The notes under the pieces are model-generated. The model saw only the letters and a list, made by a program, of their open reading frames with translations, did no database searches and had not been told where the DNA came from. Of a stretch of DNA of 64,000 nt, positions 49,731 to 58,913 are shown in pieces. The position numbers and the translations under genes are program-made. Within the stretch, counting starts at the first letter, position 1; each line of letters starts with the position of its first letter. This DNA is from Cognatishimia sp. F0-27 (GTDB lineage Bacteria > Pseudomonadota > Alphaproteobacteria > Rhodobacterales > Rhodobacteraceae), in contig NZ_JAFMPQ010000001.1 in NCBI RefSeq assembly GCF_020667845.1, positions 124,001 through 188,000 of the forward strand. The letters run 5' to 3'.

Positions 49731-50495
49731 TTACGCACGCCCTGTTCGAAACCGGATCATCACCGCGCGCAGCATCTGACCGGGCAGGATCGTTGCGCAT
49801 AGCGCATAGCGCGGCGCCAAACGCTTGGGACTGCTGAGCAAGCGCCACAGCCATTCGACCTGAAACTTCCGAACCCATGCAGGCGCGCGTTTCTGACTGC
49901 CCGCAAAGAAGTCCAACCCCGCCCCGATGGAAACAAACCCGATCTCCGGTGTAACCCGCCGCCCTGTCGCGGCAAAGACTTCCTGCTTGGGTGCGCCCAA
50001 TGCCACAAAGCACATGCGCGCCCCGGATGCCGCCACTTGCGCAAGGATCCGTTCCGCCTCTGCGCCGGACGGATCGAAACCCATCGGCGGTGAAACGCAG
50101 CACGCCACTTCGAGACCGCGCACTTCGGATTGCAGGAACCCGGCCGCTGCGCGCAGCGTGTCATCGGTTGAGCCGACCAAGGCAATGGGCGCACCCTGCC
50201 GGGCCGCGATACGCGCCAGCGGCAGGATCGCGTCAGACCCGGGGATCAGTGACACAGGCCGTCCGGCCATGCGCGCCATCCAGATTATCGGGTTGCCGTC
50301 CGCCGTCACGAAATCCTGCGCAGCATAGGCTTCCCGGAACGCTTCCGAGCTGCGCAGCTTCACGAGATGATCGAGGTTGATCGTCGCAAGTGCGAAGCCC
50401 TTGCGCTGCGCAAGCCGCTCCGACACGCGCGCCTCCATTGTCGCCCAGTTTGGCAGGTTGACCCTGATGACCCGGCCACCAATCTCAAATTCCAT
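49731..50495 (-). CDS. WecG/TagA/CpsF family glycosyltransferase
   Basis: Adds a sugar (often N-acetylmannosaminuronate or a related residue) to lipid-linked precursors. The 254-aa protein has the family motifs ATINLDHLVKLR, FVTADGNPIIWMARM (near residue 70), GSTDDTLRAAA, FVALGAPKQEVF (near 160), GAGLDFFAG and the C-terminal VEWLWRLLSSPKRLAPRY. The start is either MEFEIGG (chosen) or six codons upstream. It is the left end of the polysaccharide cluster and divergent from the Gfo/Idh gene. Confidence 0.93.
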   Translation of the reverse strand: MEFEIGGRVIRVNLPNWATMEARVSERLAQRKGFALATINLDHLVKLRSSEAFREAYAAQDFVTADGNPIIWMARMAGRPVSLIPGSDAILPLARIAARQGAPIALVGSTDDTLRAAAGFLQSEVRGLEVACCVSPPMGFDPSGAEAERILAQVAASGARMCFVALGAPKQEVFAATGRRVTPEIGFVSIGAGLDFFAGSQKRAPAWVRKFQVEWLWRLLSSPKRLAPRYALCATILPGQMLRAVMIRFRTGRA

Positions 50496-50842
50496 AAAGC
50501 GTCCATTCTCCATTGGATCGTCTTATCGTGTCTTCCATCAGTATGTTGTGCCAATCAGGCAACAATCGGACCAAAACGGGAAAGGGTTTGTCTGATTTTG
50601 GCATAATTCCACGCTTTGCTTACTTTGGGTCAATTTGTGGCCATCATTGCTCAATAGCGAAGCGCGTGGAAACAACGGGTGGGCAAAACCGTCATGGGCG
50701 CAGAGCGCGGGACAATGGGTCAGAAATCGCCACAGCGCGGCATCGCGTCGGGGAAATCGTGCGTGCGTTTCGGCACATTCATGCCGACCGTCGCACAGGC
50801 TTTTTTCGACACTCGCGGCGCGTCACGAAGCCGGAGCCCGGT
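50496..50842. promoter_or_regulatory. Divergent promoter region of the polysaccharide cluster
   Basis: A 347-base, locally AT-rich spacer between the WecG-type and Gfo/Idh genes. It holds an imperfect hairpin TGTTGTGCC/GGCAACA near 50544-50564 and the paired blocks ATCGGAC (50565) and CTGATTTTGG (50592), which also occur upstream of the BY-kinase-like gene (57263 and 57280). The block distance differs by ten bases between the two places. Confidence 0.45.
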
Positions 50843-51958
50843 ATGAACAGGATCTGCTTGCTCGGATGCGGCTTTGTCGCCGATCTTTACATGCGGTCGC
50901 TGCAAGCGATGGACGGGATCGAGGTTGCCGGGGTCTGGGACATCAACCCCGCGCGTCTGGCCGCCTTCTGCGCGCATTGGGGTGTTCCGGCCAAAGCGTC
51001 CTTTGACGCGCTTGTCGAAGAGGACGCGCTTGTCCTCAACCTCACCAACCCGTCGTCGCATTTCGAAACCACGCGCCTGTGCCTTTTGGCGGGACGGCAT
51101 GTGTATTCCGAAAAACCTCTGGCGATGACGGTGACGGAAGCCAAGACACTCCACCAGATGGCCGCACAAGAAGGACTGATACTTGCCTCCGCGCCCTGTT
51201 CGGCGCTCGGCGAGGCCGCGCAGACAATGGGCCATGCGATCCGCTCCGGAGTCGCCGGTGCGCCGCGTGCGATCTATGCCGAGCTCGATGACGGTTTTGT
51301 TCCGCAAGCCGCCTATGACAAGTGGATCTCCGAATCCGGCGCAGCCTGGCCCGCGGAGGATGAATTCCGCGTCGGCTGCACGCTGGAGCACGCCGGCTAT
51401 TACCTCGGCTGGCTGATCAGCTGGTTCGGCGCTGTGCGCACCGTGGTCGCGGCATCCGCCGAAACGATCCCCGACAAGGGCACGGGCGGCCCCTATGCAC
51501 CAGACCTCGCGGTTGCGACGCTGTTTTTCGAGCATGGGCCGACAACCCGTCTGACCTGTTCCATCGTCGCGCCGCATGACCACTCCATTCGTGTGATCGG
51601 CGACAAGGGGGTCTTGCGCTGTGATGCCGCTTGGGACAATGCGGCCAAGGTGCGCTTCGCGCGGCGCATGACGATCCGGCGGCGCCTCCTGGAGTCGCCC
51701 CTGCCCCGCCGGATACGCCTCAGCGGCCCGACCCACCCCAAGGTCAAACGCTGGGGGGCGGCCGCGATGAATTTCATGCTTGGCCCGGCCGAAGTGCTCG
51801 ACGCGATCCGCGCCGGACGACCAAGCCGGTTGGGCAACGACTTTGCCCTGCACATGACCGAGGTCACTCTTGCGATGCAGAATGCCGGCGAGACCGGCGG
51901 CGCGCAAAGGATGACCACGCGATGCGATGCGATGGAGCCGATGCCATGGGCGCGTTGA
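50843..51958 (+). CDS. Gfo/Idh/MocA family oxidoreductase
   Basis: NAD(P)-dependent sugar or sugar-nucleotide oxidoreductase, 371 aa. The nucleotide fold reads CLLGCGFVADLYMRSL (near residue 5), followed by VLNLTNPSSHFETT, and the conserved YSEKPLAMT motif (Lys near residue 93). GGAG stands before the ATG. The C-terminal half contains LEHAGYYLGWLISWFG. In this cluster it probably makes or modifies a sugar used in the exopolysaccharide; an inference from context. It overlaps the next gene by 13 bases. Confidence 0.92.
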   Translation: MNRICLLGCGFVADLYMRSLQAMDGIEVAGVWDINPARLAAFCAHWGVPAKASFDALVEEDALVLNLTNPSSHFETTRLCLLAGRHVYSEKPLAMTVTEAKTLHQMAAQEGLILASAPCSALGEAAQTMGHAIRSGVAGAPRAIYAELDDGFVPQAAYDKWISESGAAWPAEDEFRVGCTLEHAGYYLGWLISWFGAVRTVVAASAETIPDKGTGGPYAPDLAVATLFFEHGPTTRLTCSIVAPHDHSIRVIGDKGVLRCDAAWDNAAKVRFARRMTIRRRLLESPLPRRIRLSGPTHPKVKRWGAAAMNFMLGPAEVLDAIRAGRPSRLGNDFALHMTEVTLAMQNAGETGGAQRMTTRCDAMEPMPWAR

Positions 51959-52917
51959 AACGAATCCTGATCACCGGCGCCAACGGGTTTGTCGGCTCTG
52001 CCGCGCTGCGGCGCGCCCGATCGGATGGCATCGCCGTTACGGCGCTTTACCGCAGGCACCGCCCCGAGGGCTGGTCCGACGATCCCGGCATCACGGCGGC
52101 GCAGCTCGACCTGAACGATCCTGCAAGCGTTGACGCCCTGCGCCCGCTCATCGCGGAGTGTGACGCCGTGATCCACGCCGCAGCCCATCTTGGCGGTGAC
52201 AAGGAGGCGATCGCCCGCGACACGATCCGCGCGACCAGCCATCTGCTCGACGCCATGCAACCGGGTTCTGCGCGGCTGGTTCTGGTGAGTTCCATCGCGG
52301 TTTACGACATGATGCAACTCGATCGCGGGTCCGAGGTGACGGAGCGATGCCCGCTTGTGGATCCCGCAGCGCCCCGCGACGCCTACAGCGCGGGCAAGTT
52401 CGAACAGGAGCGGCTCGTGGCCGCGCGAAACCGGCCCGCCTGGCTGATGCGGGCCGGGGCAGTCTATGGGCCGGGGCGCACTTGGCACGCGCTCATGGGG
52501 CTGTGGCTTGGCAAACTCTTCGTGGAGGTCGCCTCGGACGGGGCTTTACCGATGGTCCATGTGGATCATCTCGCCGATGCGCTGCTGGCCGCTGCGGCCC
52601 GCGATCCGGAGGGCGTCGAAGCGGTGAATGTCCTCGATGACGATCTGCCGACCCGCGCACGCTATGCCGGTGTTCACCGTGCCGCGAGCGGATGGCCGCG
52701 CCTGCGGCTTCCGATACCCTATGCCCTGTGGCTTGGCGCCGCGCGCCTTGCTGCCCCTCTGCGCTCATCGATGCCGGGCCTGTTGCGCGAAGACGCCCTG
52801 CGCGCCCGCATGATGCCCGTGACCTTCTCCAACGCCCGGCTACGGGACCGGCTCGGCGGCAGGGATCGCGCGCCGTTCGAAGCCATGCTGAAACGCAGTA
52901 TCGAGGACGCGGGATGA
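51946..52917 (+). CDS. NAD-dependent epimerase/dehydratase (extended SDR)
   Basis: A 323-aa extended SDR likely acting on a nucleotide sugar. The nucleotide motif is ILITGANGFVGSAAL (near residue 7), followed by DAVIHAAAHLGG, a VSSIAVYD serine region, and the catalytic-type YSAGKFEQE (Tyr/Lys near 147). The C-terminal part is more diverged. The start overlaps the previous gene by 13 bases and the stop overlaps the GT4 gene by four (ATGA). An upstream in-frame ATG at 51922 is an alternative. Confidence 0.9.
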   Translation: MGALKRILITGANGFVGSAALRRARSDGIAVTALYRRHRPEGWSDDPGITAAQLDLNDPASVDALRPLIAECDAVIHAAAHLGGDKEAIARDTIRATSHLLDAMQPGSARLVLVSSIAVYDMMQLDRGSEVTERCPLVDPAAPRDAYSAGKFEQERLVAARNRPAWLMRAGAVYGPGRTWHALMGLWLGKLFVEVASDGALPMVHVDHLADALLAAAARDPEGVEAVNVLDDDLPTRARYAGVHRAASGWPRLRLPIPYALWLGAARLAAPLRSSMPGLLREDALRARMMPVTFSNARLRDRLGGRDRAPFEAMLKRSIEDAG

Positions 52918-54155
52918 GCCTTCCGAAGCTTGCCTACCTGACTGGCGAATACCCGCGCGCGTCGGACACCTTCATCCAGAGGGAAGTCGCCGCGCTGCGC
53001 GCCATGGGTCACGACGTGCTGACCTGCTCCATCCGCACCACGGGCCCGGAGCATCTCGTTGGTCCGGAGCAACGCGAAGAGCACGCCCGCACCTTCAAGG
53101 TGCTCGATGCGGCCAAACGCCCTCTGGCCTTGCTTGGCGCGCATCTGCGCTGGCTGCGCAATCCCGCACGCTATGCTTCCGCTCTGCGCCTTGCTTGGAA
53201 AACCGCGTCCAAAGGCGTGATGGGACGGCTCTACAACCTGATTTATTTCGCGGAAGCCGGCATCCTCGCCGCGCATTTGCAAGAGCACGGCGTCACACAT
53301 CTGCACAACCATATCGCAAAATCCTCCTGCACCGTGGCCATGCTGGCCTCTGCGCTGTCGGGAATCCCCTACAGTTTCACGATCCACGGGCCGGATATTT
53401 TCTTTGAACCGCATCATTGGCGCATTGACGAGAAAACCCGTCGGGCGCGGTTCGTGGCCTGTATTTCTGAATTTTGCCGGTCGCAGCTGATGTGTTTTGC
53501 CGATCAGGACGACTGGCGCCGATTGCACATCGTGCATTGCGGCGTGGATCCGATGCGCTACGCCACCGCCCCGCATACCGGACAGCATGTGGTCTTTGTC
53601 GGGCGGCTTGCGGGGGTCAAAGGCTTGCCGGTGCTGCTGGAGGCGCTGCATGCCCTCGACATGCCCGGGCTGCGCGTGAGCCTTGTGGGGGACGGTCCGG
53701 ACCGCGCCGCGCTTGAGGCCGAGTGCGCCCGTCTGGGGCTGGCGGACAGGGTTTCCTTTCTGGGCTATCGCTCGCAATCGGAGGTGGCTGAGCTTCTGGC
53801 CGAAGCCGATGTGTTTGTCCTGCCGAGTTTCGCAGAAGGCGTCCCCGTGGTCTTGATGGAAGCGCTTGCCTCCGGTGTGCCCGTGGTCTGTACGCGCATC
53901 GCCGGCGTGGCCGAACTGGTGGAACAGGACCAAAGCGGCGTTCTTGTGCCTCCCGGTGACAGCGCGGCGCTTGCGGCGGCGATGCAGCGGCTATTGGCCG
54001 ATCCTCATCTGCGGCGCCTTATGGGGGCCGCCGGGCAGGCAAGGGTGCGTGAGGCCTTCGCGATCCAGACCGAGGCCGCGCGGCTTTCGATGCTCTTCGA
54101 GCAATATCAAGACGGCGCGCCCACCGTGCCAAAACGTCCGGAGCCGCGCCGATGA
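52914..54155 (+). CDS. Glycosyltransferase family 4 (exopolysaccharide type)
   Basis: A 413-aa GT-B transferase. N-terminal acceptor half starts KLAYLTGEYPRASDTFIQREV, typical of colanic-acid WcaL/AmsK-like enzymes, with HLHNHIAKSS (near residue 125). The donor half has VVFVGRLAGVKGLPVLLEAL (near 223), and FVLPSFAEGVPVVLMEALASG carries the E-x7-E catalytic pattern near 300. It overlaps the preceding and following genes by four bases each (ATGA), so it lies in a tightly coupled operon. Confidence 0.94.
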   Translation: MSLPKLAYLTGEYPRASDTFIQREVAALRAMGHDVLTCSIRTTGPEHLVGPEQREEHARTFKVLDAAKRPLALLGAHLRWLRNPARYASALRLAWKTASKGVMGRLYNLIYFAEAGILAAHLQEHGVTHLHNHIAKSSCTVAMLASALSGIPYSFTIHGPDIFFEPHHWRIDEKTRRARFVACISEFCRSQLMCFADQDDWRRLHIVHCGVDPMRYATAPHTGQHVVFVGRLAGVKGLPVLLEALHALDMPGLRVSLVGDGPDRAALEAECARLGLADRVSFLGYRSQSEVAELLAEADVFVLPSFAEGVPVVLMEALASGVPVVCTRIAGVAELVEQDQSGVLVPPGDSAALAAAMQRLLADPHLRRLMGAAGQARVREAFAIQTEAARLSMLFEQYQDGAPTVPKRPEPRR

Positions 54156-55111
54156 CCCCGGTCGATGTGGTTCTGATCGGTCGCAATGAAGGCGACCGTC
54201 TCAAGGCGGCGCTGGTGTCCGTGACGGGCGTGGCACGCCAGATCGTGTATGTGGATTCGGGCTCGACCGATGACAGCGTTGCAGCGGCGCAGGATGTCGG
54301 CGCGACCGTGGTGCCGCTCGACATGAGACAGCCTTTTTCTGCCGCGCGAGCCCGCAATGCCGGATTTGACGCGCTGCGGGATCCGCAATTCGTGCTGTTT
54401 ATCGACGGGGATTGCACGCTCGAACCCGGCTTCGCCGAAGCCGCACGGGATCGGCTGCAAGAGGATCCAACCCTGGCGCTTGTCACGGGATGGCGATCGG
54501 AGATCCATCGCGATGCCTCGCTTTACAACCAGCTCTGCGATTGGGAATGGCACCGACCGGCGGGACTTATCGACGCGTGCGGCGGTGACATGATGGTGCG
54601 CGCCGAGGCATGGCGCGCGGTGGGGGGGATGAACCCGCAGGTGATCGCCGCAGAAGACGACGAGGTCTGCACCCGATTGCGCAAGGCCGGCTGGGCGCTT
54701 GAGCGGATCCCTGTGAAGATGACCCGCCACGACGCGGCCATGCTGCGCTTCGGGCAATGGTGGTCGCGGGCGGTGCGCACCGGTCATGGCTTTGCCCAGG
54801 TGGGGCATCTGCATCCCGACTATTTCGTAACAGAACGCAAACGGGTTCTGTTCTATGGTCTTGCGCTTCCGGTGGCCTTTGGCCTCGGTCTTGTCTTTGC
54901 CCTGCCGCTGAGCGGTTTGGTCCTCTTCGTCTATGGCCTCAATTACACGCGGACCGCCAAAGGATTGATCGCGGAAGGCCTGAACGCCGGTGAAGCATGG
55001 CGCCATGCACGTCTGCTGACCTTGTCAAAGCTGCCCAATATGCTGGGCTTTGCCCGGTTTCACATGCGCCGTCTGTCCGGTGGGCCGATGCGTATCATCG
55101 AGTACAAGTAA
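54152..55111 (+). CDS. Glycosyltransferase family 2
   Basis: A 319-aa inverting transferase with a GT-A domain: VDVVLIGRNEGDRLKAAL, YVDSGSTDDSV (near residue 34), the DxD-type metal motif FIDGDC (near 90), and a catalytic-base region AAEDDEVCTRLRKAGW (ED near 168). A C-terminal region of about 70 residues contains one or two membrane segments (LFYGLALPVAFGLGLVFALP, SGLVLFVYGL), tying it to the membrane. Coupled to GT4 by ATGA. Acceptor is unknown. Confidence 0.93.
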   Translation: MTPVDVVLIGRNEGDRLKAALVSVTGVARQIVYVDSGSTDDSVAAAQDVGATVVPLDMRQPFSAARARNAGFDALRDPQFVLFIDGDCTLEPGFAEAARDRLQEDPTLALVTGWRSEIHRDASLYNQLCDWEWHRPAGLIDACGGDMMVRAEAWRAVGGMNPQVIAAEDDEVCTRLRKAGWALERIPVKMTRHDAAMLRFGQWWSRAVRTGHGFAQVGHLHPDYFVTERKRVLFYGLALPVAFGLGLVFALPLSGLVLFVYGLNYTRTAKGLIAEGLNAGEAWRHARLLTLSKLPNMLGFARFHMRRLSGGPMRIIEYK

Positions 55112-55122
55112 GAGGGCCCTTC

Positions 55123-57225
55123 ATGGCAAACCTCATTCGCGTCGGCCTGATCGGAGCCGGATATATAGCAAGCTGGCATGCCGATGCGCTTGCCGCCACC
55201 GATGGCGTTCAGGTGAGCGCGGTCTGCGATCTTTCGGAAACCGCCGCGCGCGGGCTTGCGGAGGCGCATGGCGCGCAGGTCTTCACCTCGGTGGATGCGC
55301 TGATCGCGGCCGATACCTGCGATGCCGTGCATGTCCTGACACCGCCCGACCATCACGAAACGCTCGCGGTGCAATGCCTCGAAGCCGGGCTGCATGTGCT
55401 CGTGGAAAAGCCCGTCGCCACGTCGGCCAAGGCGACCGAGGCAATTGCAGATGCGGCCAGGCGGAGCTGCAAGCGCTTTGCCGCGGGTCACAATTTTCTG
55501 GGCTTGCCCGCTTATGAACGGATGAAGGCCGCACTTTACAAGGGCGAATACGGGCGCATCTCAACGGCCGAAATCACGTGGGCCCTGCCGCTCGCGCCAT
55601 TGCGATCCGGCCCATACAACCTGTGGCTTCTGCGCCGCCCCGAAAACCTTCTGCTCGAACTGGCGCCCCATCTGTTCGCTTTCGCCCAGGATCTGTTCGG
55701 ACTGCTGGAAATCCGGTTTGCCGAAGCGCTCAAACCCATTGCGCTGCCTGGGCAAGACATGCGGCCTCAGGGCTTCCGGATCCTCGCGCGTGCCGGGCAT
55801 GTCGATGTCACGTTCTCGCTTTCCATGGTCGAAGTCATCGATGACCGCTCCGTAACCCTGCGTGGCTCCTCAGCTCGTGCGCGGCTTGACTACGCCAATG
55901 ACACACTCTCGGTGGAGCGGGACAATGCCTCCGATCTTGTCCTCAATCCCCTGCGACGGCAGCTCGACCTCGCCCGGCAACACCGGCGGGAAGGTCTTTC
56001 GAACGCCTGGACGCAGTTGCGCTCTCTCAACACGCGCAATCCCTACGGTCAGAGTTTTCGCGGCATGATGGGCGCGGTCTATGGTCCGATCCGGCGAGAC
56101 ACGGCCCCCGACCCCCGGTTTGCCGCCGACAGCGCCGTCGCCGTGATGACGGCGATTGACGCGGCGATCGATGCCCTGCCAAGCGCTGCCCGGCACGTCG
56201 CCGCACCGGCCGTCCAGACCCGCAAACCCAAACCGACAGCCATGGTGATCGGCGGCACGGGCTTTATTGGCCGGGCCCTGACGCGACGGCTCGTGGCCGA
56301 CGGCCGCGATGTGCGCGTGCTGTCACGCGGCCGATCCGGCCCGTTCCCTGATTTACCCGACCAGGTGGAAACCGTCCCGGTCTCCCTGCATGACAAGGAC
56401 GCATTGACCGAGGCGATGCACGGCATGGACGTGGTCTTCAATCTCGCAAAGGCTTTGGAAACCACGTGGGAAGATGCGCTGCGCAACGATGTGGGCGTCG
56501 CCGTCCGGATCGCGGAAGCGAGCATGGCCGCCGGGGTCAACCGCTTGATATATACCGGCACGATCGCCTCCTACGACATGTCCGACCCGACCCGGAAAAT
56601 CACCGAGGACACCGGGTTCGCGGCCGATATGAGCGACCGCAACCTTTATGCCCGGTCCAAGGCGGAATGCGAAAAGCGCCTGATGGCCATGCATCGCGAA
56701 ATGGGGCTGCCGGTTGTCATCGCACGGCCAGGGATCGTGGTCGGGCATGGCGGGCCGCTGCAACACTGGGGTATCGGTCGCTGGCACGGCGCCGGTGCCG
56801 TGAAGATCTGGGGCCATGGGCGAAATATCCTGCCCTTTGTGCTCAATGACGACGTGGCGGACGGGCTTGTGCGGATGATCGATTCACCCGTCACGGGACA
56901 AAGCTACAATCTTGTGGGTGATCGTATGCTGTCCGCCAGAAACTACTTTGACGCGATCCATGACAGGCTCGGCGCAAGGATCCACGTGTCACCGGGCAAT
57001 CTGCACGCGTTTTATGCCGCCGATGTCGTGAAATGGGGGCTGAAACGCTACGCATTGGGGCGTAAGGGCGCCATCCGGGCGTCGCTCGCCGATTGGAAGA
57101 GCCGGGCGCATTTCTCCCCGTTCATCAACGATCGCCCGAAAGCGGACCTTGGCTGGGCGCCGGAAGGCAATCGGGATGCCTTTCTTGAAAAGGCCATAAC
57201 GCAAGCCGACCTCTTCGGTTTCTGA
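55123..57225 (+). CDS. Gfo/Idh oxidoreductase fused to NAD-dependent epimerase
   Basis: A 700-aa two-domain protein. Residues about 1-365 form a Gfo/Idh/MocA oxidoreductase (GLIGAGYIASWHADAL near 8, VLVEKPVATS near 95). Residues about 375-700 form an extended SDR epimerase/dehydratase: AMVIGGTGFIGRALTRRL (near 375), DVVFNLAKAL, YTGTIASYD and LYARSKAECEKRL (Tyr/Lys near 510). The linker is short (PAVQTRKPKPTA). Both nucleotide sites look intact. The fusion suggests two successive steps on one sugar, an inference. AAGAGGG lies ten bases before the ATG, and the gene follows GT2 by 11 bases. Confidence 0.92.
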   Translation: MANLIRVGLIGAGYIASWHADALAATDGVQVSAVCDLSETAARGLAEAHGAQVFTSVDALIAADTCDAVHVLTPPDHHETLAVQCLEAGLHVLVEKPVATSAKATEAIADAARRSCKRFAAGHNFLGLPAYERMKAALYKGEYGRISTAEITWALPLAPLRSGPYNLWLLRRPENLLLELAPHLFAFAQDLFGLLEIRFAEALKPIALPGQDMRPQGFRILARAGHVDVTFSLSMVEVIDDRSVTLRGSSARARLDYANDTLSVERDNASDLVLNPLRRQLDLARQHRREGLSNAWTQLRSLNTRNPYGQSFRGMMGAVYGPIRRDTAPDPRFAADSAVAVMTAIDAAIDALPSAARHVAAPAVQTRKPKPTAMVIGGTGFIGRALTRRLVADGRDVRVLSRGRSGPFPDLPDQVETVPVSLHDKDALTEAMHGMDVVFNLAKALETTWEDALRNDVGVAVRIAEASMAAGVNRLIYTGTIASYDMSDPTRKITEDTGFAADMSDRNLYARSKAECEKRLMAMHREMGLPVVIARPGIVVGHGGPLQHWGIGRWHGAGAVKIWGHGRNILPFVLNDDVADGLVRMIDSPVTGQSYNLVGDRMLSARNYFDAIHDRLGARIHVSPGNLHAFYAADVVKWGLKRYALGRKGAIRASLADWKSRAHFSPFINDRPKADLGWAPEGNRDAFLEKAITQADLFGF

Positions 57226-57449
57226 AAACGACGCGCCTTGAAATGGAAACAATTCCTCTCAAATCGGACGTAATGTCGCCTGATTTTGGGAGTTAAACAA
57301 AGCTTGGTTCAAAGGCGGTAAACAGACAACCGTCTTGCCACAGGAGATGAGCGAGCCCATGCAGAGCGCCGCATCACAACACACACTGTCGGGGTCAGTC
57401 CATGACCGCGGTGACGGTGTTGTGCCTGCGCCGGGAAAGCGATCGCAGC

Positions 57450-58838
57450 ATGAGTGAGATCCGTCGCTTCAAGCGTCGCTACATCAGCGTTTCGCAAACC
57501 ACCACACAAAAGGCCGAAGAGGCCGAGCGTCAGCGCGCCGAGGAAGCCGCGCGCCAGCGCGCCGAGGAGGTCGAGCGCAAGCGCGCCGAGGAGGCCGCGC
57601 GTCAGCGCGCCGGGGAGGTCGAGCGCCAGCGCGCCGAGGAGGCCGCGCGCCAGCGCGCCGAGGAGGCCGAGCGGCAGCGCGCCGAGGAGGCCGCGCGCCA
57701 GCGCGCCGAGGAGGCCGCGCGCCAGCGCGCCGAGGAGGCCGAGCGGCAGCGCGCCGAGGAGGCCGAGCGGCAGCGCGCCGAGGAGGCCGCGCGTCAGCGC
57801 GCCGAGGAGGCCGCGCGCCAGCGCGCCGAGGAGGTCGAGCGTCAGCGCGCCGAGGAGGCCGAGCGCAAGCGCGCCGAGGAGGTCGAGCGTCAGCGCGCCG
57901 AGGAGGCCGAGCGGCAGCGCGCCGAGGAGGCCGAGCGTCAGCGCGCCGAGGAGGCCGCGCGCCAGCGCGCCGAGGAGGTCGAGCGTCAGCGCGCCGAGGA
58001 GGCCGAGCGTCAGCGCGCCGAGGAGGCCGAGCGTCAGCGCGTGCCGTTGGCACTGACGAACCCGATCCTCCCGACCAATCCCGTGGCCCAGCGAAAAGCG
58101 ACGACGGATCCGGATGCTGCATGGGAGATGCTGCCGACCTTTTCTGTTGATCTGAAGCATCTGGAAAAGAACAAGATCATCACCGCCAGCCGAGACGATC
58201 CCGCGCATACCGCCTTCGATGTTCTTCGAACGCGCCTGCTCCAAGCGCTGAAAGACAATGGCTGGCGCCGCGTGGCAATAACCTCGCCAAGCAAGGATTG
58301 CGGCAAGACATTCACCGCGGCCAATCTCGCGATCAGCCTCTCCAGGCAGGAAAACTGTCGTACGCTTCTGCTGGATTGCGACATGCGGCGGCCAAACCTG
58401 CACCGGTTGATGGGTGTGCGCGCGCCCTCACCCATGGGCGACCTTCTGCGTGGCACGGTCTCCCCACAAGATCAGCTTTTGCGTCTTGGCAAGAACAGCT
58501 TTCACGCTGGCCACAACATTGGTTTCGGCTTCAACAGCGTTGTCGAACCCTACGCGTCCGAGCTGCTTCAAGACCCGCGGACAACGACGTCTCTCGACCG
58601 AATCGAGAAACTCTATGAACCGGATGTTGTGCTCTTCGATCTCCCCCCGGCACTGTATTACGACGACGTGATCGCCTTCCGTCCGAATTTTGACGGGGTG
58701 CTCCTTGTGATTGGCGGCGGGATCACCACGGAAAAAGAGGTGCGCGAGGTCGAGCGGCGTTTGGGGAAATCAACCCCTTTGCTTGGCACGGTCTTGAACA
58801 AGGCTGAGCAAACGCAGCTGCGGCGCTACAGTTACTGA
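57450..58838 (+). CDS. CpsD/CapB-like (BY-kinase family) ATPase with octapeptide-repeat domain
   Basis: A 462-aa protein (an ATG 16 codons earlier is possible). After a basic lead (SEIRRFKRRYISVSQTTTQ) come 22 tandem AEEAERQR-type octapeptides (about residues 22-197), strongly charged E/R helix, then the ATPase domain: Walker A variant TSPSKDCGKTFTAANLA (near 280), Walker A' LLLDCDMRRPNLH (near 308) and Walker B VVLFDLPPAL (near 395). The C-terminus is RRYSY, with only two tyrosines instead of the usual cluster. The convergent neighbour encodes a Wzz/GumC protein, its usual partner. No ribosome site is strong. Confidence 0.85.
   Translation: MSEIRRFKRRYISVSQTTTQKAEEAERQRAEEAARQRAEEVERKRAEEAARQRAGEVERQRAEEAARQRAEEAERQRAEEAARQRAEEAARQRAEEAERQRAEEAERQRAEEAARQRAEEAARQRAEEVERQRAEEAERKRAEEVERQRAEEAERQRAEEAERQRAEEAARQRAEEVERQRAEEAERQRAEEAERQRVPLALTNPILPTNPVAQRKATTDPDAAWEMLPTFSVDLKHLEKNKIITASRDDPAHTAFDVLRTRLLQALKDNGWRRVAITSPSKDCGKTFTAANLAISLSRQENCRTLLLDCDMRRPNLHRLMGVRAPSPMGDLLRGTVSPQDQLLRLGKNSFHAGHNIGFGFNSVVEPYASELLQDPRTTTSLDRIEKLYEPDVVLFDLPPALYYDDVIAFRPNFDGVLLVIGGGITTEKEVREVERRLGKSTPLLGTVLNKAEQTQLRRYSY
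57513..58040 (+). repeat. 22 in-frame 24-bp repeats within the BY-kinase-like gene
   Basis: Exactly 22 units of 24 bases coding AEEAERQR, AEEAARQR, AEEVERQR, AEEVERKR and similar, with one AGEVERQR. The third-codon variation is low, so the array is young or homogenised. The antisense frame stays open as an Arg/Ala/Pro repeat and is an artefact. Confidence 0.95.
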
Positions 58839-58885
58839 CCACAGGCCTTTGACGCGGTTGACGCGATGCTGCCACGCAATCCGAA

Positions 58886-58904
58886 GGCACGCTCTGCGCG
58901 TGCC
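58886..58904. terminator. Possible hairpin between convergent BY-kinase-like and wzz-like genes
   Basis: GGCACGC/GCGTGCC with a 5-nt loop, in the 75-base convergent gap. There is no T-run on either side, so intrinsic termination is doubtful. Confidence 0.35.
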
Positions 58905-58913
58905 CATCGAGGC

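Noticed and set aside
57484-58122. 212-codon antisense frame with PPRRADAR repeats
   Set aside because: It is the shadow of the AEEAERQR repeat of the BY-kinase-like gene.
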